This document shows positions 51,928 through 59,793 of a stretch of DNA of 64,000 nt, one piece after another; positions within the stretch are counted from its first letter, which is position 1; every line of letters begins with the position of its first letter. The stretch covers positions 30,526-94,525 of the forward strand of contig NZ_JAHQCS010000131.1 in the NCBI RefSeq assembly GCF_019042215.1, read 5' to 3'. The notes under the pieces were generated by a model that was not told the DNA's origin, made no database searches, and saw only the letters and a program-made list of their open reading frames with translations. The translations under genes were made by a program, and so were the position numbers. Origin of the DNA: Evansella tamaricis (GTDB lineage: Bacteria; Bacillota; Bacilli; Bacillales; Salisediminibacteriaceae).

Positions 51928-51989
51928 ATAGACTGATTGTGGTAGATTGTTTTCCCATTTTCTTGGTAGTCTTAAATAAAATCAAAACA

Positions 51990-52031
51990 AAAAGCTTTCT
52001 TAAAGGAAAATTCGTCCTTTAGAAAGCCTTA
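51990..52031 (-). terminator. Terminator after the truncated 'VYDWV' gene
   Basis: On the minus strand GGCTTTCTAAAGGA pairs with TCCTTTAAGAAAGCT, followed by TTTTGTTTTGATTTT. Confidence 0.85.
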
Positions 52032-52055
52032 AAGATAGATGCTTAATAACTCAAA

Positions 52056-52628
52056 TCAATTTAAATTGTTACGAGTATCTTCTTTATTTCTGTTATAAAA
52101 TGTTATTTCTCCCACATCTAATGTCATATCAATGGAAAGATCACGAACCACCCAATCATATAGCTTCGGCAAGTTCATACACATCAACTGATATTCTTTG
52201 TTCGTAGTTGTATAACTAGTAGTGTGACTATTGCAACTTTCTTGCCTTGGTTCACTGTGCTTTGCGAAAAGTTCTACAGGAACTTCCTTTTCAGATTGGA
52301 CACTTGCACAAGCATCAATCGTTAATTTAACAGCTTCAAGTAATGGGTTCCCCTCATTGTCTTCTTTGCATTGGAGGAAGGCCATGCAATTAAAATCCTC
52401 AAATTTACATCTAATATCTGTTCCCTCTGGTGCACATAAAATAAATGTTTCTACTTTCTTAAAGGGGATCGGTTTTGATAAGAAATACCCTTGTTTTCCG
52501 AGGACTTTTACAGTAACAAAGCCACATATTAGCAGGCCTACTTTTTCTAGTGTTTTCCTTTCGTTGTTAATATTCAGGCTAATGTCTTTCTTACTGATAA
52601 TACGGCATTCAATGGATGGAACGCTCAT
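52056..52628 (-). pseudogene. Spore-surface protein of the 'VYDWV' family, 5' end replaced by an IS remnant
   Basis: The 190-residue frame contains 'ETFILCAPEGTDIRCKFED' in its first half and 'LMCMNLPKLYDWVVRDLSI' at residues 150-170, the two blocks of the protein at 23049 in reversed order. The first 10 or so residues are encoded by IS3-derived DNA (the transposase remnant starts at about 52601 on the other strand), so the native N-terminus and promoter are lost. It lacks a convincing ribosome site at 52628. It could still be translated, but I regard it as 5'-truncated. A terminator follows. Confidence 0.6.
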
Positions 52629-52868
52629 TGAGTGAAAAAGGAACGCCTTATGACGATGCCGTAGCTGAAGCTACATTCAAGACAATCAAAACAGAGTTCG
52701 TTCACGGGAAGGTTTTCTCTAGCCAACACGAACTTGATCTTGAACTTTTTGACTACGTACATTGGTACAATAATATTCGAATTCATGGATCATTAGGTTA
52801 TTTAACACCGTCTGAATACAAGTTAATAGACTTTTAAATATTTGTCCACATAAGTGTTGACATACCAC
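52601..52868 (+). mobile_element. Remnant of an IS3-family insertion sequence
   Basis: The last 79 codons of an OrfB-type transposase remain (52601-52837): 'GIQWMERSLSEKGTPYDDAV', the final catalytic Glu in 'AVAEATFKTIKTEFVHGK', and 'YNNIRIHGSLGYLTPSEYK'. A stop lies directly upstream, and the rest of orfA/orfB is absent. The right end, ending near 'TGTCCACATAAGTGTTGACA', reaches to within a few bases of the HipA-like kinase start. It is a 3'-end fragment after a deletion. Confidence 0.85.
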
Positions 52869-52871
52869 TTA

Positions 52872-53627
52872 ATGATGTTAAATGCCATAAGTCACATAAA
52901 AAAATTGGGTAGAGGAGGGAGTAAAACATTCCCTCAATTATTCGAATGTGAAGATGGACAAGTATATGTGGTAAGGCCAATGTTAGGGAGTAATAATCGT
53001 CCATTAATAAATGAATTAGTTTCAAGCAAGTTGGCAGATTTAATAGGCCTCCCCATTCCAGCTTATCAGACCATTTATGTTACAAAGGGGATAATCAAAG
53101 AAAACAAGCCTCTAAATGATATAGGAATGTTACCTGGCATTCACTTTGGCTGTCAATATATTAAAGATGCAGTTCCCCCTTCCACAAAAACAATTTGTTC
53201 CTGTGAAAATGCAAATAAATTATTTGACATGTTTGTTTTTGATCAATGGATTAATAATTGTGATCGTCATAAAGGAAATGTATTGATTGTAAAGAACGGT
53301 GAGAAGCAACATTTTTTATGCATTGATCATGAGCGAGCTTTTTTTGATAGAAATTGGAAAGCAGCGGACTTAAAGAAACATGTATTTACGAGAAAAATAG
53401 AATGGAAAAATAGTGAGAAATTTTATTTTCATTGTTTAAAAAATAATAATTTTTCCAAACCGATAGATAAGGTAAGCAAAATTACGGAGCAGGAGTTAGT
53501 GAAAACAGTCCAGGCAGTTCCTAAAGAGTGGGGAACGAGTGAAGAGGACCAACGTTCTTTAATCTACTTTCTATCGAAAAGACAACACAATTTAAAACAA
53601 TGGATTCGTGACTGTTGCGGATGGTAG
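52872..53627 (+). CDS. HipA-like kinase (HipA_2 type), copy 2
   Basis: The 251-residue protein aligns with copy 1 (34609) from its first residues ('MMLNAISHIKKLGRGGSK' against 'MMIHAIKHIKQMRKGR'), with catalytic 'FDQWINNCDRHKGNVLIV' and 'FLCIDHERAFFDRNW'. The start is therefore set at ATG 52872. The IS3 remnant ends only about 5 nt upstream, so the native leader is gone and no ribosome site is visible; a TTGACA in the IS end could act as a -35. Expression is uncertain. The next gene is the interrupted methyltransferase. Confidence 0.7.
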   Translation: MMLNAISHIKKLGRGGSKTFPQLFECEDGQVYVVRPMLGSNNRPLINELVSSKLADLIGLPIPAYQTIYVTKGIIKENKPLNDIGMLPGIHFGCQYIKDAVPPSTKTICSCENANKLFDMFVFDQWINNCDRHKGNVLIVKNGEKQHFLCIDHERAFFDRNWKAADLKKHVFTRKIEWKNSEKFYFHCLKNNNFSKPIDKVSKITEQELVKTVQAVPKEWGTSEEDQRSLIYFLSKRQHNLKQWIRDCCGW

Positions 53628-53654
53628 GAAAATTAATTGGAGGAGCTGGTAAAG

Positions 53655-53928
53655 ATGCCATATCAGGATGTATGGATTAAAGGAAAGGTTGAAAGAAAAG
53701 GATATAGGGATTGTGAAAATAGATATAAAGCAATTAAGGAACAATTACATGGATTGCCACAGCCCTTTACTGTCTTAGATATTGGTGCTGATATGGGATA
53801 TTTTTCGTTTCGGATAGCAGAGGATTTTGATGCAAAAGTCACTTTGATTGAAAAAAACAAAAAAATTAAAGAACTTGTCAGCGCAAATGAGAATCCACAA
53901 ATAATTTTAATCCAAAAGAATATTACTT
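53655..53928 (+). pseudogene. Class I SAM methyltransferase, 5' part (interrupted by IS)
   Basis: The first 91 codons of a methyltransferase, 'MPYQDVWIKGKVERKGYRDC' at the start and the SAM-binding motif I 'FTVLDIGADMGYFSFRIAED' plus 'AKVTLIEKNKK' (motif II). The frame is broken at 53928 by an IS1182-like element. Joining 53928 to 55687 restores one uninterrupted 189-codon frame. ATG 53655 lies 11 nt after TGGAGGAG. Confidence 0.85.
53925..53928. repeat. Target-site duplication ACTT (left copy; right copy at 55683-55686)
   Basis: ACTT flanks both ends of the IS1182-like element (53925-53928 and 55683-55686), directly outside the 17-bp inverted repeats. Confidence 0.85.
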
Positions 53929-54019
53929 GAATGAATTTCATAATTCACTTTTATAAAAAAGCCAACACTTTCAGAATTAATAGTTATATCGTTTTTTAAA
54001 TCAATTACTTTAAATTTGT

Positions 54020-54146
54020 GTTGATTTCCTCTTAAGGATACTCGCTTGCCGCGGGCAACGCTGCAGCTTCCTCGGGAAACCCACCCTGCGGGATCTTCAG
54101 CTGTTGCTTTTCCCGCAGGCGTCTCGCACCTTCAGCTCCAATCAAC
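54020..54146. repeat. GC-rich repeat nested in the IS
   Basis: This block runs from GTTGATT (54020-54026) to AATCAAC (54140-54146), so its ends are inverted. The inside is GC-rich ('GCTTGCCGCGGGCAACGC', 'CTTTTCCCGCAGGCGTCTCG') and contrasts with its A/T-rich surroundings. Similar 'CGCTTTCCGCGGG ... CCCGCAGGAGTCTCGC' elements are known to me in other Bacillaceae intergenic regions. It is placed between the transposase gene's 3' end and the left inverted repeat. Confidence 0.7.
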
Positions 54147-54183
54147 GCTGTTTTAAAATAACATTGGTCCTTTTACAAATGAA

Positions 54184-55556
54184 TTAAGCTGCTGCTGAAT
54201 TCATTGAATATTGTTTTTGAGCAAGTCTCATGCTAGCTAATTTCATTCCATTGTACACCATGGTAACCAAATCAAAATGGACTTTAGATCTTTTTCCTGT
54301 TCGATATCTTACATTGTTCAACTAAAAGAATTCTTTTAGGTATCCAATGACCCAATGACCCTTTCAACGGAACTACGTTCCTTAAATCTATCTTTCCAGG
54401 CAACTGAACCGCGTGCGGGTGCACTGTACCGACGTAAATCCGACTCTATTTTTATCTTGTAGACCTTTTGGCATAATGTATCATCAGCTAGTGGACAATC
54501 CCTACACTCTTTTGGACGTGTGTATTTTAAGGTTTGGTATTTTTTATCAAAGCTATCGTATCGATAGGAATGTTCCCTTACACACGTTGGAGCGAAATTT
54601 TCATCAAACCCAATTGGCTCTGATTCATTTTTTTTGTTATAAGCAATGATGGAATAGCCTTTCATTCGATGGACTTGTTCATAGATCGCATCGTAATCAT
54701 ATCCTGCATCCATTAGTGCATAGATCATCCTAAGTTCCGAAAAATTTCTCTCTATTCCTTTCAATAAAGGTATAGCAGCTTTACCATCGTTTAGGCTACC
54801 TGAGGAAATCATTGAATGAAGAATAAACTGAGTTTTGGTATCAACAGCTAAATGACCTTTATAACCAAACCAAAACACATTTTTCCCTTCACTATTTTTC
54901 TTCACGCCCCATGTAGGATGAAGTGGCATTTGATCATGAAGTTCATCATAAGAAACGTCTAGTTGATCTTCAATTTTCTTTTCAAAAATAGACAAGGATG
55001 CTTCCTTAGCTTCTTTCTCTTTTAACCATTGTTCATGTTCGGCCTTTGATTTACGCCCACGTTTCTTTGGCTCAGACTTTGGTTTCTCTTCTTTTTTTGA
55101 AGGAGCCTGATCTCTCGCCTCGAAGTGACCAGAGTCAATCGCAATATTAGGATCTGTAATAAATTCTTCATTGATTGCATCAGTAATTATTTGAGAGTTT
55201 ACCTCTTCAAGAATGTCTGTATCTTTAATTTTTGTAATCATCCTTGAAAATGAAGCTTCAGAAGGGACTGGATCAGATATCAAAAAGCCACAGTCCAGCT
55301 TAAACTTAAGGTCGGTGTTTAAACGTTCAACTAGGAGTTGCATTTCAGGAATTCTCTCAACAAGCCTCACCACGAGTGCTTGCACCATTGCAGGATAGTT
55401 TAATTCTACAGGTCTACCTAAATTAGATCTTTTCACTACGATAGTGAGGATGGGATGAATATCAATCGCTGAAAAAATCTCATCGTAACGTTGGGTAGGT
55501 TCTAAGTCAAATAAAATTTGCATGCTAAATAGGCTTTCTTGTCGTACAATAGACAT
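54184..55556 (-). pseudogene. IS1182-family transposase, inactivated by an 8-bp duplication and a stop
   Basis: The first 406 codons (55556 to 54336) are open and hold DDE-type motifs 'IAIDSGHFEARDQAPSKKE', 'FWFGYKGHLAVDTKTQF', 'IYALMDAGYDYDAIYEQ' and 'RSSVERVIG'. At 54340-54356 the 8-mer CCAATGAC (plus strand) is tandemly duplicated and shifts the frame. Removing one copy restores '...VERVIGYLKEFF', then a single TAG where Gln is expected, then 'LNNVRYRTGKRSKVHFDLVT' to a natural stop at 54184. Two independent lesions therefore inactivate the C-terminus. Confidence 0.88.
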
Positions 55557-55686
55557 AGGAGTCTTTCCCCCTTCGAATTAGTTTGTTTGGTCACTTACTA
55601 AATTCGACATTTGGGGAGGTACTCCTTTTTTTGTACCTTAAAACCCTTGGCCCATAAGGGCCAATAATTATGAAATTCATTCACTT

Positions 55687-55982
55687 TAGAAGAATTAAAG
55701 AAATTATTTAAAAAAAGACACTTTGATGTGGTTTTGGCTTTGAGTATTGTCCATCACTTCAAAGATCATCAGAAGGCAGTTGAGACAATTTTCAATCTTG
55801 GCAAATCGATATTTATTGAACCAATAGCACCAGAAGAACAGGGTATAAGAAGTATAAAGTATAGTCACGAAGCTGTTAGGACATTTGAGTTTTTAAAGAA
55901 AAAAAATCCTCAAATCCTTACGTTCACGAAAAGAGGGAAAGGAATTCAACGACCGTTATTTTATTTTAACTGTAAAGAATAA
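55687..55982 (+). pseudogene. Class I SAM methyltransferase, 3' part
   Basis: Continues the frame cut at 53928: 'LEELKKLFKKRHFDVVLALS' (motif IV region 'DVVLALSIVHHF'), 'SIFIEPIAPEEQG' and the C-terminal 'GKGIQRPLFYFNCKE'. Nothing in this part has decayed, so the insertion looks recent. The methyl acceptor is unknown; glycan O-methylation would fit the setting. Confidence 0.85.
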
Positions 55983-56020
55983 TCCCTTCAATTTTTTCCA
56001 AGAAAATGGGAAAGAAGTCT

Positions 56021-56049
56021 AACCATCTTTCAAATGTCAGCATATGATA
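56021..56049 (+). promoter_or_regulatory. Sigma-K-like promoter of the epimerase operon
   Basis: AC (56022-56023 within AACC), 17-nt spacer, CATATGATA (56041-56049), a full match to CATAnnnTA, 37 bp before the TTG start. Confidence 0.65.
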
Positions 56050-56085
56050 TGTTAACCTTTATGGAATGAAATTGGGGGTAATAGT

Positions 56086-57027
56086 TTGGTCTCTTATCTT
56101 GTGACTGGTGGAGCGGGTTTCGTTGGTTCTAATATTGTGGAAACACTGTTGAAAAAAGGAGCAAGGATTAAAGTAATTGATAATTTTTCTACAGGAAAAA
56201 GGGAAAATATTAAGGAATTTATTCATGACATCGAACTAATTGAAGGGGACATAACAGATTATAAAACGGTAGAAGACGCGGTGTCAGGAACGGATATAAT
56301 ATTTCACCAGGGAGCAGTACCTTCTGTTCCGAAATCGGTTAAAAACCCTATACGGACAAATAATGCCAACGTTACTGGCACGATCCATCTTTTACATGCT
56401 GCCGTGAAGCAAAAAGTGAGCAGATTTATTTATGCTGCTTCCTCTTCTGCTTACGGAGATACTAAGGTTTTGCCAAAAAGGGAAGATATGCCTGCGAATC
56501 CTATGTCTCCGTATGCCATAAGCAAGCATGTAGGTGAACTGTATTGCAGAGTATTTTATCAAATTTATGGTTTAGAGACAATTTCACTACGGTACTTTAA
56601 TGTGTTTGGACCTAAACAGGATCCATTGTCAGAATATGCAGCTGTCATTCCTAAGTTTATTTCCTCTATCTTAAAAGAAGAAGCTCCTACCATTTTTGGA
56701 GATGGGAATCAATCCCGTGATTTTACCTTTATAGAGAATGTTATCCATGCTAATTTATTGGCAGCTAATGCGGACCGCCTGAATGGAGAAGTTGTAAATA
56801 TTGGGAGTGGAAAAAGAACGGATTTAAACAAGCTGTTAATGAATATAAATGAAATGATGGGAACAAATTTAAAAGCAGAATATAAAGAAGATCGACCGGG
56901 CGATGTTAAACATTCCTTAGCAGACATTGCGAAAGCAGAAAAAATTATTGGCTATAAACCAATTATACCCTTTGAAAAAGGATTAAAACATACACTTGAC
57001 TGGTATCAAAAGAAAGGAGAGGCTTGA
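56086..57027 (+). CDS. UDP-sugar 4-epimerase (NAD-dependent epimerase/dehydratase)
   Basis: The 313-residue extended short-chain dehydrogenase has 'YLVTGGAGFVGSNIVETLLK', 'RFIYAASSSAYGDTKVLP' and the catalytic Tyr-x3-Lys in 'MSPYAISKHVGELYCRVFYQ', with 'SLRYFNVFGPKQDP' downstream. It resembles UDP-GlcNAc/UDP-glucose 4-epimerases of the WbpP/GalE group and could feed the dehydrogenase at 32406 or the glycosyltransferases. The start is TTG 56086 after TTGGGGGTAATAG. Its stop overlaps the start of the repeat protein by 4 nt (TTGA). Confidence 0.87.
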   Translation: MVSYLVTGGAGFVGSNIVETLLKKGARIKVIDNFSTGKRENIKEFIHDIELIEGDITDYKTVEDAVSGTDIIFHQGAVPSVPKSVKNPIRTNNANVTGTIHLLHAAVKQKVSRFIYAASSSAYGDTKVLPKREDMPANPMSPYAISKHVGELYCRVFYQIYGLETISLRYFNVFGPKQDPLSEYAAVIPKFISSILKEEAPTIFGDGNQSRDFTFIENVIHANLLAANADRLNGEVVNIGSGKRTDLNKLLMNINEMMGTNLKAEYKEDRPGDVKHSLADIAKAEKIIGYKPIIPFEKGLKHTLDWYQKKGEA

Positions 57028-57751
57028 ATTGCCAAACTTTTATTACGTTTAACAGAGATCCTGATGATTTACGGACATCCATCTTTGGAACAGATGAAAC
57101 TGGGGAGCTACACGCAACACGTGTAGATAATCAAGGTCGTTTGGAAGTTGTAGGAGAGGTTACAGTAGAGACGATTGAGTCAATAGGAACGGTTGAAACA
57201 ATTGCTGGTGGAACAATTAACACCGTAGAAACGATCTTGGGTGGAACGATTGATGAAGTGACGACAGTGGAGAACTTAATAGGTGGGACACTCAACACCG
57301 AGAAACGATCTTGGGTGGAACGATTGATGAAGTGACGACAGTGGAGAACTTAGTAGGTGGGACACTCAACACCGTAGAAACGATCTTAGGTGGAACAATT
57401 GATGAAGTGACAACTGTAGTATCCATTTCCCAGCAAAACTTTGTAGAAGATGAGGAGCTTGGAATTGTCGTCTCCTCGACTGAGTTTACAGAACTTGATT
57501 CACAGGATTCACAGTTTTTTAAAGTATACACTTTTTTTGTTGAAAATGAATCTACTGATACCGTAGAAGTCCAACTTCAAATAAGTCCCAATGATAGTGT
57601 TTATGTAGACGATTCGCCTGCTATTGAAATATCGGAACAAGCGGATGCAATCGTGCCTCAAAAATTTGGAAATTATACTAGGATTCGGTATCGATTAGCG
57701 GACGATACAGATGATGCTACATTAAATGTTTGGTTTAATGCGCAAGGATAA
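57024..57751 (+). pseudogene. Repeat-containing surface protein (DUF6385-like), frameshifted by a 1-base deletion
   Basis: The first frame (TTG 57024, ribosome site AAAGGAGAG) gives 'DPDDLRTSIFGTDETGELHA' and repeats built on 'VETILGGTIDEVTTVENLIG', then stops at 57335. The second frame continues from 57311 with the same repeats and the domain 'FFKVYTFFVENESTDTVEVQ' to 'ATLNVWFNAQG', ending at 57751. A single T is missing between 57300 and 57301; other repeat units have ACCGTAGAAACG. Restoring it joins the frames into about 242 residues, with a C-terminal domain resembling DUF6385 (recalled). It is coupled to the epimerase gene. A sequencing error or slippage is possible. Confidence 0.8.
57227..57420 (+). 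repeat. 75-bp tandem repeat array in the surface-protein gene
   Basis: Near-identical units start at AGAAACGATCTT in 57227, 57301 and 57376 (periods 74 and 75). The first is one base short because of the missing T at its end. Each unit encodes two copies of a 12-13 residue motif of the type V-E-T-I-x-G-G-T-I/L-x-x-V, a pattern that could form a beta-solenoid. Confidence 0.85.
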
Positions 57752-57762
57752 ACGAGTAGTAT

Positions 57763-57799
57763 AGGTTGACTGAGATCATAGTTCTTAGTCAACCTTTTT
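57763..57799 (+). terminator. Terminator after the epimerase/repeat-protein operon
   Basis: AGGTTGACTGAG / CTTAGTCAACCT stem (one mismatch), loop about 10 nt, then TTTTTC. Confidence 0.8.
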
Positions 57800-57835
57800 C
57801 CATCATTTTTGTTAGTAGAAAGGAGTTTGATCGGC

Positions 57836-59793
57836 TTGGTAACATCTTATCGCTTATCTGTTAATATCATTGTAAAAAATGCAGAATCCACTATTCAAAA
57901 GTGTCTTGACAGCATTGTGGAGGTCGCAGATGAAATAATAATAGTGGATACAGGATCTACTGATCAAACCGTTTCAGTCATAGATAAGTATCCTGTCAAT
58001 CTATTTCATATGGATTGGAATGATAATTTCAGTGATGCGAGAAACAAAGCTTTATCCCAAACTACTGGTGATTGGGTTTATATTATCGATTCTGATGAGA
58101 TATTACAATCTAACAGGAAGCATTTCGATGAATTAATGTTTGATGAGCAGGCAGAGGCCTATTGGATTAAAGTCGAAAATATAGTTGAACAATCTACTTT
58201 TATCCACAAAAATATCCGTTTTTTTCGAAACCGGCCAACTTACCGGTTTCAAGGAAGAATTCATGAACAAATCCTGCCAACTATTTTAGAATACAAGAAC
58301 CACTCTCATGTGCAAGAGAGTAGCATTAATATTCTACATAAAGGATACGATAAAAACTACAAATTACAATCGGAGAAGCAATCCCGAAATAAGAGACTAT
58401 TAATTAAGGAATTGAAGGTTAATAATGATCCATTTCTGTATTATAATTTAGCGCTAGAGCACCTGAAAGGGAAACATTATAAAAAAGTAATTACTTTTTT
58501 AAAACCTGTTTTCGCTTGGAAAAAAAACAAGTGTCTTATATGGCCCATGCTTATATCCTGTTAGCAAAAGTAAAAATAAAAATGGGTTCCTATTTTGAAG
58601 CGAAAATGTTTTTAAAAAGAGCAATACAATCTTACCCTACCTACACGGATTTATATTATCTTTTAGGAATAACAAACAGAAGATTAAATAACAGAAAAGA
58701 AGCCGTTGAGGCACTGGATAGCGCGATTAGACTTGGGGATTATACAGGTATTTATATTACAGAAGAGGGTTCAGGAAGTTATCTTAGTTATTATGAACTG
58801 GGAGAAATTTACCGTGAAATGGAGAATAATCCGGATGCGATAAAAAGTTACATCCAATGTATTAAAACGGCTCCCCCATCTTTTTTAAAAGCATATGAGA
58901 AAATTCCTATTTGTTATGAAAAACTGGAGAAAGAAGAATTAATAACAAAATTCTTGGAAGAGGAATGTTTGTGTTCCTTTCACATGGCAGAATCATTTAT
59001 TACGCATGAGTTTTATAAAGAAGCCTTAATGATTTTAAAAAGGATACCAAAATCTGCTTTGAAACTTGAATTAGAGATTAGTTGTTTTATACAGCTAGGT
59101 TTATATGAAATCGCACAAGCCCTTTTGGAACAATGTTTTAAAATAGGGAAAAAGAAAGAAAGCCTTATCCTTCTTTATATTTATTGCCACTGGTCACAAC
59201 AACTCTCACTGCCATATGAATTTTTTACAGAACTTAAAAGGAATAAAAAACTCCGTTGGATCTCTAGCTTACTCCGATGGTATCACGATGGGGATAATTT
59301 AGAAATTCCGAATGAAAAAATCATTTTTATCGTTGATTTAATGCTCACTTATCGTTTTGTCAGATTGTCAGAATCGTTCATCTCAAAAATAGATAAGGAG
59401 GAACTGGAACTTACGTACGGAAAACGACTTTTTTTAAAAGGTTATTTTCACCGGTCAGCAGATAATTTCCTTCACATAATGAAGGAAAAAAAATTAGATG
59501 GGGAAGGTACATTTTATTTGGGGGAAATGATGTTAGAAAAAGGGAAAATTGATGATGCAAATTATTTGTTTCAAGAAGCATACAAGCAAGATGTATCAAG
59601 GGCAAGATATGGAATATCATATTGTCAGTTATATAAAGCATATCAGTTGGTAAGTAAGGCAAAACAGAACCTTGTGAGAAATTCATTACTATTAGATCAT
59701 TTAAATATCATAACCGAAGAATTACATGTGCTGGAGATGGGACAATGGAGGACAACATGGAACAGATTGGAAAGGAGGAATAAAGAAAGATGA
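57836..59793 (+). CDS. GT2-TPR glycosyltransferase split by a frameshift at an A8 tract
   Basis: Frame 1 (57836-58564) encodes a GT2 domain: 'SVNIIVKNAESTIQKCLDSI', 'EIIIVDTGSTDQTVSVIDK', metal site 'WVYIIDSDEILQS' and 'RFFRNRPTYRFQGRIHEQI'. Frame 2 (to 59793) encodes TPR-like helical repeats ('AKMFLKRAIQSYPTYTDLYY', 'YYELGEIYREMENNPDAIKS'). They meet at an A8 run within TTGGAAAAAAAACAAGTG. One extra A, or a -1 shift on A AAA AAC, joins them into about 653 residues, the size of the two intact paralogues downstream. The start is TTG 57836 after AAAGGAG. The gene opens a three-gene paralogue array. Confidence 0.8.

Larger units (their letters stand above)
53929..55682 (-). mobile_element. IS1182-family insertion sequence, complete ends, defective transposase
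   Basis: A 1754-bp element bounded by perfect 17-bp inverted repeats GAATGAATTTCATAATT (53929-53945) and its complement (55666-55682), with the 4-bp duplication ACTT outside. It contains one transposase gene on the minus strand and a foreign GC-rich repeat near its left end. It splits a methyltransferase gene. The transposase carries two lesions, so the copy is probably immobile unless helped in trans. Confidence 0.9.

Noticed and set aside
54413..55398. Plus-strand frames inside the transposase gene
   Set aside because: They are shadows of the minus-strand transposase, without ribosome sites or recognisable motifs.
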